A DNA stretch of 56,815 nt from Acidobacteriota bacterium. GTDB taxonomy: Bacteria; Actinomycetota; Thermoleophilia; Gaiellales; Gaiellaceae. Numbering within the stretch: the first letter of the stretch is position 1; each line of letters begins with the position of its first letter. The translations under genes and the position numbers were made by a program. The stretch covers positions 1-56,815 of the forward strand of contig JAGWRZ010000130.1 in the NCBI GenBank assembly GCA_028876365.1, given 5' to 3'. A model generated the notes under the pieces. The model searched no databases and was not told the DNA's origin. It saw only the letters and a program-made list of their open reading frames with translations. This document shows positions 1 through 8,514 of the stretch, one piece after another.

Positions 1-1
1 C

Positions 2-943
2 ATCGGCTACGGCAGCCAGGGGCACGCGCACGCCCTGAATCTGCGCGACAGCGGCGTCGACGTGCAGGTCGGCCTGCGCGAAGGCCCGTCGGGCGAGCGG
101 GCCGAGGACGCGGGCCTCGAGGTGCGCTCCATCCCCGAGGCGGTTCGGGAGGCGCAGGTCGTCGCGCTGCTCGTGCCCGACCACGTGCAGAAGCAGGTGT
201 GGGACGACGAGGTCGCCCCGAGCCTCGACCCGGGCGCGGCGCTGCTCTTTGCGCACGGGCTCAACATCCACTTCGGCCGCATCGACCCGCCCGAGGGCCA
301 CGACGTCATCATGGTCGCGCCGAAAGCGCCTGGGCATCGCGTGCGCGAGCTGTATGTCTCCGGCGCCGGCACGCCCGGCCTCGTCGCCGTTCATCGCGAC
401 GCGAGCGGGAGCGCGCTCGAGCTCGCTCTCGCCTACGGCGCCGGCATCGGCTGCGCCCGTGTCGGCCTGCTCGAGACGACGTTCGCCGAGGAGACCGAGA
501 GCGACCTCTTCGGCGAGCAGGCGGTGCTGTGCGGCGGCGTCCCCGCCCTCGTGCAGGCGGGCTTCGACGTCCTCGTCGAGGCCGGCTACCAGCCGGAGAT
601 CGCGTACTACGAGTGCCTGAACGAGCTGAAGCTGATCGTCGACCTGCTCTACCAGGGCGGGTACGAGTACATGCGCTATTCGGTGAGCGACGTCGCCGAG
701 TACGGCGACCTCTCGCGCGGGCCGCGCGTCGTCGACGAGGGGACGAAGCAGCGGATGCGCGCGATCCTCGACGAGGTGCGGAGCGGCGCGTTCGCGCGCG
801 AGCTCTTCGCCGACGACGAGGCGGGGCGGCCGAGGTTCGCGGAGCTGCGGAAGGACGGCGAGGCGCGCGCGCAGGAGATCGAACGGGTCGGAAAGGAGCT
901 TCGCGCTCTGGCGGGCGTGGAAGGGTTACTTGGCGTCCGTTGA
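2..943 (+). CDS. ilvC: Ketol-acid reductoisomerase, 5' truncated by window edge
   Basis: Reads [28 protein letters not shown]... from base 2, in frame with ORF 62..943; typical IlvC Rossmann and knotted domain motifs ([17 protein letters not shown]). Confidence 0.95.
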   Translation: MGYGSQGHAHALNLRDSGVDVQVGLREGPSGERAEDAGLEVRSIPEAVREAQVVALLVPDHVQKQVWDDEVAPSLDPGAALLFAHGLNIHFGRIDPPEGHDVIMVAPKAPGHRVRELYVSGAGTPGLVAVHRDASGSALELALAYGAGIGCARVGLLETTFAEETESDLFGEQAVLCGGVPALVQAGFDVLVEAGYQPEIAYYECLNELKLIVDLLYQGGYEYMRYSVSDVAEYGDLSRGPRVVDEGTKQRMRAILDEVRSGAFARELFADDEAGRPRFAELRKDGEARAQEIERVGKELRALAGVEGLLGVR

Positions 944-2207
944 CGTCGGCATCGGCCTTCTCGGCTACGGGACGGTCGGCTCGTCCGTCAACCGGATGCT
1001 CGTCGAGGGCGCCGACGAGATCGAGCGCGCGACGGGCCATCGCCTTCGCGTCGTCCGCGCGCTCGTCCGCGATCCGAAGAAGGACCGCCCGTTCCCCGCG
1101 GGCGACGGCGTGCTCACGAGCGACTTCGCCGCTCTCCGCGACGATCCGGACGTTCACGTCGTCGCCGAGGTCATGGGCGGCATCTCGCCCGCCGGCGAGT
1201 ACGTGCGCGAGCTCCTCGGCGCGGGCAAGGCGGTCGTCTCCGCGAACAAGCAGCTGATCGCGCGCGACGGGGCCGAGCTCTTCGCGGCGGCGTCCGCGGC
1301 CGGCGTCCAGCTCCGCTTCGAGGCGTCGGTCTGCGCCGCGATCCCGGTCGTGAAGGTCCTGCGGGAGTCGCTCGTCGTGTCGAACGTCCACCGCGTCCTC
1401 GGCATCGTCAACGGCACGACGAACTTCATGCTCTCGCGGATGGAGCGCGGAGGGTCGTACGCCGACGCGCTCGCGGAGGCGCAGGCGCACGGCTACGCGG
1501 AGGCGGACCCGACCGACGACGTCACGGGCGCCGACGCCGCTGCGAAGATGGCGATTCTCGCGACCGTCGCCTTCGGCTCGCGGGTCCGCTACGAGGACGT
1601 CGAGCGCCGTGGCATCGAGGAGCTCGAGGCTGCGCACGTGAGCGCCGCGGCCGATCTCGGCATGGTCATCCGGCTCGTCGGCATCGCGACCCTCCTCGAC
1701 GGCGCGGTCGACGTCCGGGTCCAGCCCGCGCTCGTCGACCGGTCGCATCCGCTCGCCGCCGTCGACGGCGCCTTCAACGCGGTGATGCTGCAGGGCGACG
1801 CGATTCGCGAGATCACGCTCGAGGGGCCCGGTGCCGGCGGGCTCGAGACGGCGACCGCCGTCGTCGCCGACCTCGTCAGCGTCGTCGGCACGTCCGGCAC
1901 CGGCTTCCTCCAGAACGACGCCTGCTGGCGCGAGCTCGACCGGCTGCCGCCGGTCGAATGGAGCTCGGAGTTCTTCGCGCATCTCGAGGTGTCCGATCGT
2001 CCCGGCGTTCTCGCGCACGTCACGAGCCGTCTCGCAGCGCACGACGTCTCGGTGGCGCAGCTCGTGCAGCGCCCGGCGGACGGCGCCGCGACGCTCGAGC
2101 TCGTCCTCCACCGCGCGCCGCTCGGCGAGGTCTCCGGCGCCCTGCGCGAGATCTCCGCCTTCCCGGAGGTGCTCCGTCCCCCTTTTCTCCTCCCGGTCAT
2201 CAGATGA
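930..2207 (+). CDS. hom: Homoserine dehydrogenase (with C-terminal ACT domain)
   Basis: [13 protein letters not shown]-terminus, [31 protein letters not shown]-like tail [15 protein letters not shown]. Confidence 0.95.
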   Translation: MASVDVGIGLLGYGTVGSSVNRMLVEGADEIERATGHRLRVVRALVRDPKKDRPFPAGDGVLTSDFAALRDDPDVHVVAEVMGGISPAGEYVRELLGAGKAVVSANKQLIARDGAELFAAASAAGVQLRFEASVCAAIPVVKVLRESLVVSNVHRVLGIVNGTTNFMLSRMERGGSYADALAEAQAHGYAEADPTDDVTGADAAAKMAILATVAFGSRVRYEDVERRGIEELEAAHVSAAADLGMVIRLVGIATLLDGAVDVRVQPALVDRSHPLAAVDGAFNAVMLQGDAIREITLEGPGAGGLETATAVVADLVSVVGTSGTGFLQNDACWRELDRLPPVEWSSEFFAHLEVSDRPGVLAHVTSRLAAHDVSVAQLVQRPADGAATLELVLHRAPLGEVSGALREISAFPEVLRPPFLLPVIR

Positions 2208-3067
2208 TCACGCTCGGCGAAGGCGACACGCCGCTGCTGCCGGCGCCGAGGCTGTCGGGTCGGCTCGGGGTCGAGGTCTTCCTGAAGTGGGAGGGGGCGA
2301 ACCCGACGGGGTCCTTCAAGGACCGCGGCATGGCGCTCGCCGTCTCGCGCGCGCTCGAGCGCGGCGCGACCGGGGTCGTGTGCGCCTCCACCGGCAACAC
2401 GGCCGCATCGTGCGCCGCCTATGCCGCGCGCGCGGGGATGCGCGCGGTCGTGGTGGTCTCCGCGGGCGCGGTCGCGCGCGGCAAGCTCGCGCAGGCGCGC
2501 GCCCTCGGTGCGGAGGTCGTACAGGTAGCAGGTACCTTCACGGAAGCGTTCCGAAAGGCCGACGAGCTCGCGGAGTCGCGCGACCTCGTCGTCGTCAACT
2601 CGACGAATCCCGACCGCATCGAGGGGCAGAGCTCCGCCGCGCGCGAGGTCGTGGAGCAGCTGGGGCGCGTGCCGGACATCCTCGCGCTGCCCTACGGCGG
2701 CGGCGGCAACACGGTCGCGTACGCCGTCGGCTTCGGAGAGCGCCTCCCGCGCTTCGTCCTCGGCGAGGCCGAGAGCCGCGCCGATACGTTCGCCTCCGCG
2801 ATCCGCATCGTCGAGCCGGTGCACCGGCTCGAGGTGGGGGGCGTGCTCAAGCGCTCCGGCGGAACCTGCGTGCCCTTGTCGGAGCGGCAGCTCGAGGAGG
2901 CGTGGCGGCTGATCGCCCGCGACGAAGGCGTCTTCTGCGAACCGGCGTCGGCGGCCGGCGTGGCCGCCGTGGCGGCGAGCGTCACCGCGGCCGGCCAGAC
3001 CGTCGTGTGCGTCCTGACCGGTCACGGCCTGAAGGACCCGGACGCGACCGGGAGGCTCGCCGCATGA
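2204..3067 (+). CDS. thrC: Threonine synthase (short form, no N-terminal Zn finger)
   Basis: ATGA overlap with hom; LGEGDTPLLPAPRLS, NPTGSFKDRGMALA, ASTGNTAASCAAYAARAGM, YGGGGN. Confidence 0.93.
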   Translation: MITLGEGDTPLLPAPRLSGRLGVEVFLKWEGANPTGSFKDRGMALAVSRALERGATGVVCASTGNTAASCAAYAARAGMRAVVVVSAGAVARGKLAQARALGAEVVQVAGTFTEAFRKADELAESRDLVVVNSTNPDRIEGQSSAAREVVEQLGRVPDILALPYGGGGNTVAYAVGFGERLPRFVLGEAESRADTFASAIRIVEPVHRLEVGGVLKRSGGTCVPLSERQLEEAWRLIARDEGVFCEPASAAGVAAVAASVTAAGQTVVCVLTGHGLKDPDATGRLAA

Positions 3068-3873
3068 AGGTCCGCGCGCCGGCAACCGCCGCGAACCTCG
3101 GTCCCGGCTTCGACATCGCCGGCGTCGCGTTCGACCTCTGGAACGAGGTCGAGATCGGCGAGGGCAACGGCCACGTCGACGAGGAGAACCTCGTCGTCCG
3201 CGCCTTCGCGACATTCGCGTCTCCGGAGGGGCGGTCGTTCACGTTCGTCGAGCGGATCCCGCGCGAGCGCGGGCTCGGCTCGAGCGCGTCGGCGGTCGCG
3301 CTCGGCCTCGTCGCCGGCGCCATCGTCGCCGGCGTCGAGCGAAGCGCCGACGAGCTGCTCGAGCGCGGGCTCGACCTCGAGGGTCACCCCGACAACCTCG
3401 CCGCCGCGCTCGCGGGCGGCGTCTGCCTCACGTGGGAGGGCCGCATCGCCCGCATCGCCGACGACCTTCCGGCCGGCGTCGTCGCCGTCATTCCCGAGAC
3501 CCGCGTCCTCACAGCGAATGCGCGTGGACTGCTGCCGCAGGCGGTCCCGCACGAGGACGCGGCCTTCAGCGCGGGCAGGGCTGCGCTTCTCGGTGCAGCG
3601 CTCGCCGCAGGAAGCCCATCCCTGCTGGCGGCGAGCGCTGCCGACCGACTGCACGAGCCGTACCGCGCCGAGGACGCGCCGCATCTCGGCGAGATTCGCC
3701 GCGACCTGCCGGGAGGCGCGATCGGGGCCGCGCTCTCCGGCTCCGGCCCCACCGTGCTCGTGTGGGCCGAGCGCGGGCGCGAAGGAGACGTCGAGCGCGA
3801 GCTCGCGCGGCGCTTCCCCGACTGCGATGTCCGTCGTCTATCCGTCACCTCCACAGGAGCAGGTCCCGCATGA
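3064..3873 (+). CDS. thrB: Homoserine kinase (GHMP family)
   Basis: ATGA overlap; APATAANLGPGFDIAGVAFDLWNEV, RGLGSSASAVALGLVAGA, ALSGSGPTV. Confidence 0.95.
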   Translation: MKVRAPATAANLGPGFDIAGVAFDLWNEVEIGEGNGHVDEENLVVRAFATFASPEGRSFTFVERIPRERGLGSSASAVALGLVAGAIVAGVERSADELLERGLDLEGHPDNLAAALAGGVCLTWEGRIARIADDLPAGVVAVIPETRVLTANARGLLPQAVPHEDAAFSAGRAALLGAALAAGSPSLLAASAADRLHEPYRAEDAPHLGEIRRDLPGGAIGAALSGSGPTVLVWAERGREGDVERELARRFPDCDVRRLSVTSTGAGPA

Positions 3874-5564
3874 GCGATCCGTACGCGCGTCCGTCCGATC
3901 CCGCCAAGCGGCGCAGCGCCGCGCTGACCGACGGCGTCGACCGCGCGCCCGCGCGCGCGATGCTGAAGGCGATCGGCTTCGACGACGACGCGCTCGCGCG
4001 CCCGCTCGTCGGCATCGCCACGACCTGGATCGAGACGATGCCGTGCAACTGGAACCAGCGGGAGCTCGCCCGTCATGCGCGCCGCGGCATCCTCGACGCC
4101 GGCGGGACGCCGATGGAGTTCAACACGATCGCCGTCAGCGACGGCGTCTCGATGGGCACCGAGGGGATGCGCGCGTCGCTCGTCTCGCGCGAGGTGATCG
4201 CGGACTCGATCGAGCTCGTCGTGCGCGGCCATCTGCTCGACGGCCTCGTGTGCATCGTCGGCTGCGACAAGACGATTCCGGCGGCGGCGATGGCGCTCGC
4301 GCGGCTCGACGTTCCCGGGCTCGTGCTCTACAACGGCTCGATCGCCCCCGGGAGGTTCCGCGGCAAGGACGTCACCATCCAGGACGTCTTCGAAGCGGTC
4401 GGCGCGGCTGCGGCCGGCCGCATGTCGAACGCCGACGTGCACGAGCTGGAAGGCGTCGCGTGCCCCGGCGCCGGCGCCTGCGGGGGTCAGTTCACCGCCA
4501 ACACGATGGCGACCGTCCTCGAGTTCCTCGGGATCAGCCCGGCGGGATCGAACGACGTGCCGGCGACCGACCCGGCCAAGCACGAGGCGGCCTACGAGGC
4601 CGGACGCGTCGCCATGCGCCTCGTGCGCGGCGACGTGCGGCCGTCGCACATCATGACGCGCGCGGCGCTCGAGAACGCCGTCGCGGCCGTCGCCGCCACC
4701 GGCGGCTCGACGAACGGCGTGCTGCACCTGCTCGCGATCGCGCACGAGCTCGACATCGACCTCACGATCGACGACTTCGACCGCATCGCCGGGCGGACGC
4801 CGGTCGTCGCCGACATCAAGCCCGGCGGCCGCTTCGTCGCGACCGACCTGCACGCCGCCGGCGGCGTCGGCCTCGTCGCGCGCGAGCTCGTGAAGGCGGG
4901 GCTCGTCCACGGCGACGCCCCGAACGTCGACGGGCGCTCGCTGGCAGAGGTCGCGGCCGCCGCGGTGGAGTCGCCGGGGCAGGAGGTCGTCGTCCCGATC
5001 GAGCGCCCCCTCAAGGCGACGGGCGGCCTCGCGATCCTGCGCGGCAACCTCGCGCCGGAGGGCTGCGTCGTCAAGCTCGCCGGTCACGAGCGCCTGCACC
5101 ATCGCGGCCCGGCGCGCGTGTTCGACTCGGAGGAGGAGTGCTTCGCCGCGGTCAAGGCGAAGGCGATCCGGCCCGGGGACGTCGTCGTCATCCGTTACGA
5201 GGGGCCTGCCGGCGGCCCTGGCATGCGCGAGATGCTCCACGTCACGGCCGCGCTCGTCGGCGAGGGGCTCGGCGAGGAGATCGCGCTCGTCACCGACGGG
5301 CGCTTCTCCGGCGCGACGCACGGGCTCATGGTCGGGCACGTCGCTCCCGAGGCGGCGCGCGGCGGGCCGATCGCGGCGCTCCTCGACGGCGACGTCGTCG
5401 AGCTCGACGTCGACGGGCGGACGCTCTCGGTCGCCCTCTCGGAGGACGAGATCGCCGCGCGCCTCGCCGACCTGGCGCCGCCTGTGCAGCGGTACGGCAA
5501 GGGCGTGCTCGCCCGCTATGCGGCGGGTGTCTCCTCGGCCTCCGAAGGAGCCGTCCTGCGATGA
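3870..5564 (+). CDS. ilvD: Dihydroxy-acid dehydratase
   Basis: ATGA overlap; VGIATTWIETMPCNWNQRELA, GCDKTIPAAAMALARLDVPGL, GACGGQFTANTMATV. Confidence 0.96.
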   Translation: MSDPYARPSDPAKRRSAALTDGVDRAPARAMLKAIGFDDDALARPLVGIATTWIETMPCNWNQRELARHARRGILDAGGTPMEFNTIAVSDGVSMGTEGMRASLVSREVIADSIELVVRGHLLDGLVCIVGCDKTIPAAAMALARLDVPGLVLYNGSIAPGRFRGKDVTIQDVFEAVGAAAAGRMSNADVHELEGVACPGAGACGGQFTANTMATVLEFLGISPAGSNDVPATDPAKHEAAYEAGRVAMRLVRGDVRPSHIMTRAALENAVAAVAATGGSTNGVLHLLAIAHELDIDLTIDDFDRIAGRTPVVADIKPGGRFVATDLHAAGGVGLVARELVKAGLVHGDAPNVDGRSLAEVAAAAVESPGQEVVVPIERPLKATGGLAILRGNLAPEGCVVKLAGHERLHHRGPARVFDSEEECFAAVKAKAIRPGDVVVIRYEGPAGGPGMREMLHVTAALVGEGLGEEIALVTDGRFSGATHGLMVGHVAPEAARGGPIAALLDGDVVELDVDGRTLSVALSEDEIAARLADLAPPVQRYGKGVLARYAAGVSSASEGAVLR

Positions 5565-5608
5565 CTATCTTTTGTATAGTCCCAGCGAGGAGACGGGCGA
5601 CGCTGTCC

Positions 5609-5705
5609 GGCTCCGCATCGAGAGAGGCTGAGGGAACCGGCCCTGTGACGCCTCGGCAACCTGCTCGCGACGAGCGTGGTGCCAAACCCGGCTGGATGCC
5701 GAGCC
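5609..5705 (+). ncRNA. SAM riboswitch aptamer (SAM-I/SAM-IV clan) in leader of second thrC
   Basis: Core GAGAGGCTGAGGGAACCGGCCCTGTGACGCCTCGGCAACC...GTGGTGCCAAACCC matches the SAM-I/IV core; closing stem P1 GGCTCCGCATC (5609-5619) pairs with GATGCCGAGCC (5695-5705), 10 of 11 positions; P3-like GCTCG-CGA-CGAGC. Confidence 0.85.
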
Positions 5706-5721
5706 AGGAAAGGAGTCTGTA

Positions 5722-6936
5722 GTGCCCGCCACCGCTCTCGCTTGTCGCATCTGCGGGACCGAGTTCCCGCTCGACCCCATCGGGGTCTGTGCGAAGTGCT
5801 TCGGGCCGCTCGAGCCCGTCTACGACCCCGGCCGTACGGTCACGCGCGAGCAGATCGAGGCCGGCCCGCCGAACATCTGGCGGTACGCGCCGCTCCTGCC
5901 GGTGCCCGCTCCGGCGGAGCAGCGGCTCGCACCCGGCTTCACGCCGCTCGTCGCCGCGCCCCGGCTCGCGTCGGCGCTCGGCGTCGGCGAGCTCTTCCTC
6001 AAGCTCGACACGGCGAACCCGACGCACTCCTTCAAGGATCGCGTCGTCGCCGTCGCCTGCCAGAAGGCGCTCGAGCATGGCTACAGGACGCTCGCGTGCT
6101 CGTCGACCGGCAACCTCGCGAACGCCGTCGCGGCCCGTGCCGCGGCCGAAGGGATCGAGGCGGCCGTCCTCGTCCCCGCCGACCTCGAGCCGGAGAAGCT
6201 CATCGCGACCGCGGTGTACGGCGCGACGATCTTCGCCGTCAACGGCTCGTACGACGACTGCTCGCGGCTCTCCGTCGAGCTGTCGTTCGAGCTCGACTGG
6301 GCGTTCGTGAACGTCGAGCTCCGTGCGTACTACGCGGAGGGATCGAAGACGCTCGCGTTCGAGATCGCAGAGCAGCTCGGATGGGAGCTGCCGGACGCGG
6401 TCGTCGCCCCGATCGCGTCGGGCGCGATGTACTCGAAGGTGCATCGCGGCTTCGGCGAGCTGCTCGAGCTCGGTCTCGTCGACGGCACGCGGCCGCGCGT
6501 CTTCGGCGGCCAGGCGGAGGGCTGCGCGCCCGTCGCCACCGCATTCGCGGAGGGCGCCGCACGCGTGAAGCCCGTACGGCCGAACACGATCGCGCGCTCG
6601 ATCGCGATCGGCAGCCCGGCCGACGGCGACCTCGCCGTCGCGACTGCGATCGACTCGCGCGGCGCGATCCATTCCGTGCCCGAGGAGGAGATCGCGGAGA
6701 ACATCAAGCTTCTCGCCGAGACGACGGGGGTCTTCGGCGAGACCGCACCGGCAACTGCTCTCGGTGCGCTGCGAGAAGCCGTCCGCCGCGGCGAGCTCGG
6801 CGACGAGGATCGCGTCGTTCTGCTCGTCACCGGCGACGGCCTGAAGACGCCGGCGCTCGTCGCCGACCGTCTCGAGCCCGTGCTCGTCGAGCCCGACGCC
6901 GATCTCATCCTGGAGAGACTCGGTGTCCCCGCATAG
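5722..6936 (+). CDS. Threonine synthase paralogue with N-terminal zinc finger (PLP fold-type II)
   Basis: GTG start after AGGAAAGGAG SD; CRICGTEFPLDPIGVCAKC Zn finger; NPTHSFKDRVVAVACQKA, CSSTGNLANAVAARAAAEG. Confidence 0.85.
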   Translation: MPATALACRICGTEFPLDPIGVCAKCFGPLEPVYDPGRTVTREQIEAGPPNIWRYAPLLPVPAPAEQRLAPGFTPLVAAPRLASALGVGELFLKLDTANPTHSFKDRVVAVACQKALEHGYRTLACSSTGNLANAVAARAAAEGIEAAVLVPADLEPEKLIATAVYGATIFAVNGSYDDCSRLSVELSFELDWAFVNVELRAYYAEGSKTLAFEIAEQLGWELPDAVVAPIASGAMYSKVHRGFGELLELGLVDGTRPRVFGGQAEGCAPVATAFAEGAARVKPVRPNTIARSIAIGSPADGDLAVATAIDSRGAIHSVPEEEIAENIKLLAETTGVFGETAPATALGALREAVRRGELGDEDRVVLLVTGDGLKTPALVADRLEPVLVEPDADLILERLGVPA

Positions 6937-6948
6937 AGGAGGTACGCC

Positions 6949-7194
6949 ATGAGGACCGGGCCGCGCACCGGCTTCCGCTGGACGCCAGACACGATCGAGT
7001 ACGCGATCACGCTCTGGTACCGGAAGCACAGCCGGCCGCCGTTCACGCACGAGTGGGACCAGGCGGGGGAGAACCATCCCTCGCGGCAGACCGTGAGCCG
7101 TGTGTTCGGTAGCTGGAACGCCGCCATCCACGCCGCAGGCTTCACGCCGCGCCCGCGCGGCCGTCAGCCGCGGACGATCGGGGAGAGCGCCTAA
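6949..7194 (+). CDS. Small stand-alone homing-endonuclease-associated repeat (HNH_repeat-like) DNA-binding protein
   Basis: 81 aa; WTPDTIEYAITLWYRKHSRPPFTHEWDQA...SRQTVSRVFGSWNAAIHAAGF matches the FGSWnxAixxAG repeat signature. Confidence 0.65.
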   Translation: MRTGPRTGFRWTPDTIEYAITLWYRKHSRPPFTHEWDQAGENHPSRQTVSRVFGSWNAAIHAAGFTPRPRGRQPRTIGESA

Positions 7195-7198
7195 CAGG

Positions 7199-8197
7199 AT
7201 GCCGAGCCACACCGTCGTGCTCCTGCCCGGCGACGGAGTCGGGCCGGAGGTCGCGCATGAAGCGCGCCTCGTCATCGAGCTCGTCGCGCCGGATGTCGCC
7301 CTCGAGGAGCGGCTCATCGGCGCAGCCGCCATTCGCGCGGCCGGAGACCCCCTGCCCGAGGAGACGCTCGCCGCCTGCCGCGGCGCGAGCGCGGTCCTGA
7401 AGGGGCCGGTCGGCGACCCCGAGTTCGACGCCGCGGACGTGCGCCCCGAGCAGGGGCTGCTGCGCCTGCGGGGAGCGCTCGATGCCTACGCGAATCTCCG
7501 ACCCGCGGTGCAGGGCGACGTCGACGTACTCATCGTTCGCGAGCTCGTCGGCGGGCTCTACTTCGGCGCGAGCGGCGTCCGGGACGACGGCACCGTCTTC
7601 GACACCTGCGAGTACCACCCGGACCAGGTCGCGCGCGTCGTCCGCCGCGCGTTCGCGCTCGCGCGGGCGCGCCGCGGCGCGCTCACCTCGATCGACAAGG
7701 CGAACGTCCTCGAGACCTCGCGCATGTGGCGGCGCGTCGTGAACGAGATCGCCCCCGAGTTCCCGGAGGTCGGCGTCGAGCACATGCTCGTCGACAATGC
7801 GGCGATGCAGCTCGCGACGACGCCTGACCAGTTCGATGTGATCGTGACGGAGAACATGTTCGGCGACATCCTCAGCGACCTCGCCGCGGCGGTCACGGGA
7901 GGCCTCGGCCTCGCGCCGTCCGCGAGCCTCTCCGACTCCGGGCCGGGGATCTTCGAGCCCGTGCACGGCTCCGCGCCCGACATCGCCGGCCGCGGCGTCG
8001 CCAACCCGACCGCGATGTTGCGCTCGGTCGCGCTCATGCTCGAGCACGGGATCGGGCGCCCGGAGGAGGCGCAGGCGGTCGTGCGGGCGGTCGAGCACGC
8101 GATCGCCACGGTTCCGACGCCCGATCTGGGCGGCTCGGCCGGGACGGTCGCGTTCGGCGCCGCTGTAAGGGAACAATTGGCGTTGACCGCGGCATGA
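7199..8197 (+). CDS. leuB: 3-isopropylmalate dehydrogenase
   Basis: VVLLPGDGVGPEVAHEA; VTENMFGDILSDLAAAVTGGLGLAPSAS; EPVHGSAPDIAGRGVANPTAM. Confidence 0.95.
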   Translation: MPSHTVVLLPGDGVGPEVAHEARLVIELVAPDVALEERLIGAAAIRAAGDPLPEETLAACRGASAVLKGPVGDPEFDAADVRPEQGLLRLRGALDAYANLRPAVQGDVDVLIVRELVGGLYFGASGVRDDGTVFDTCEYHPDQVARVVRRAFALARARRGALTSIDKANVLETSRMWRRVVNEIAPEFPEVGVEHMLVDNAAMQLATTPDQFDVIVTENMFGDILSDLAAAVTGGLGLAPSASLSDSGPGIFEPVHGSAPDIAGRGVANPTAMLRSVALMLEHGIGRPEEAQAVVRAVEHAIATVPTPDLGGSAGTVAFGAAVREQLALTAA

Positions 8198-8292
8198 GCG
8201 GGGTCTACGGTGGAGGCATGGCGCTCGCGCCCGAAGCCGTTCTCCGCGTCTCCGTCTTCAACGGCTTCTTCGCGTACGCCTTTATCGGCTAG
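8194..8292 (+). CDS. Putative Phe/Tyr-rich leader peptide (32 aa) upstream of pheA
   Basis: ATGA overlap with leuB; MSGVYGGGMALAPEAVLRVSVFNGFFAYAFIG; 4 Phe and 1 Tyr in the last 11 residues; stop codon lies in 5' arm of an 11-bp hairpin. Confidence 0.55.
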   Translation: MSGVYGGGMALAPEAVLRVSVFNGFFAYAFIG

Positions 8293-8325
8293 CCGGCGCC
8301 TTCGCTCCTCCCGCCGCCGGCTAGC
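8288..8325 (+). promoter_or_regulatory. Perfect 11-bp hairpin (candidate attenuator) following leader peptide
   Basis: GCTAGCCGGCG (8288-8298) and CGCCGGCTAGC (8315-8325) are exact reverse complements. Confidence 0.6.
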
Positions 8326-8355
8326 GACACATCTCCTCCGAGGAGGCCCCGTCGC

Positions 8356-8514
8356 ATGACGCAATTGACTGCATCCATTCTCGAGACCGCCGCCGCGACC
8401 GACGCGACGTGCGACTGCGCGGACCCGATCCCCGTGCAGCGCGCGGCCCGCAAGGGCGCGGCGCTGACCATCTGCCAGCGATGCGGGCTGCGCGTTCCGC
8501 TGCGGCTCCGGTGA
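8356..8514 (+). CDS. Small zinc-ribbon-like protein (52 aa)
   Basis: MTQLTASILETAAATDATCDCADPIPVQRAARKGAALTICQRCGLRVPLRLR; SD GAGGAGG at 8340-8346; GTGA overlap with pheA. Confidence 0.5.
   Translation: MTQLTASILETAAATDATCDCADPIPVQRAARKGAALTICQRCGLRVPLRLR

Noticed and set aside
309-2111. Long minus-strand ORFs (e.g. 309..2111, 3384..5339, 5326..7332, 13949..16609, 18206..21157, 48139..51237)
   Set aside because: Low-complexity Arg/Ala/Asp-rich translations antisense to clear enzymes; expected artefacts of a ~70% GC genome lacking stop codons in shadow frames.
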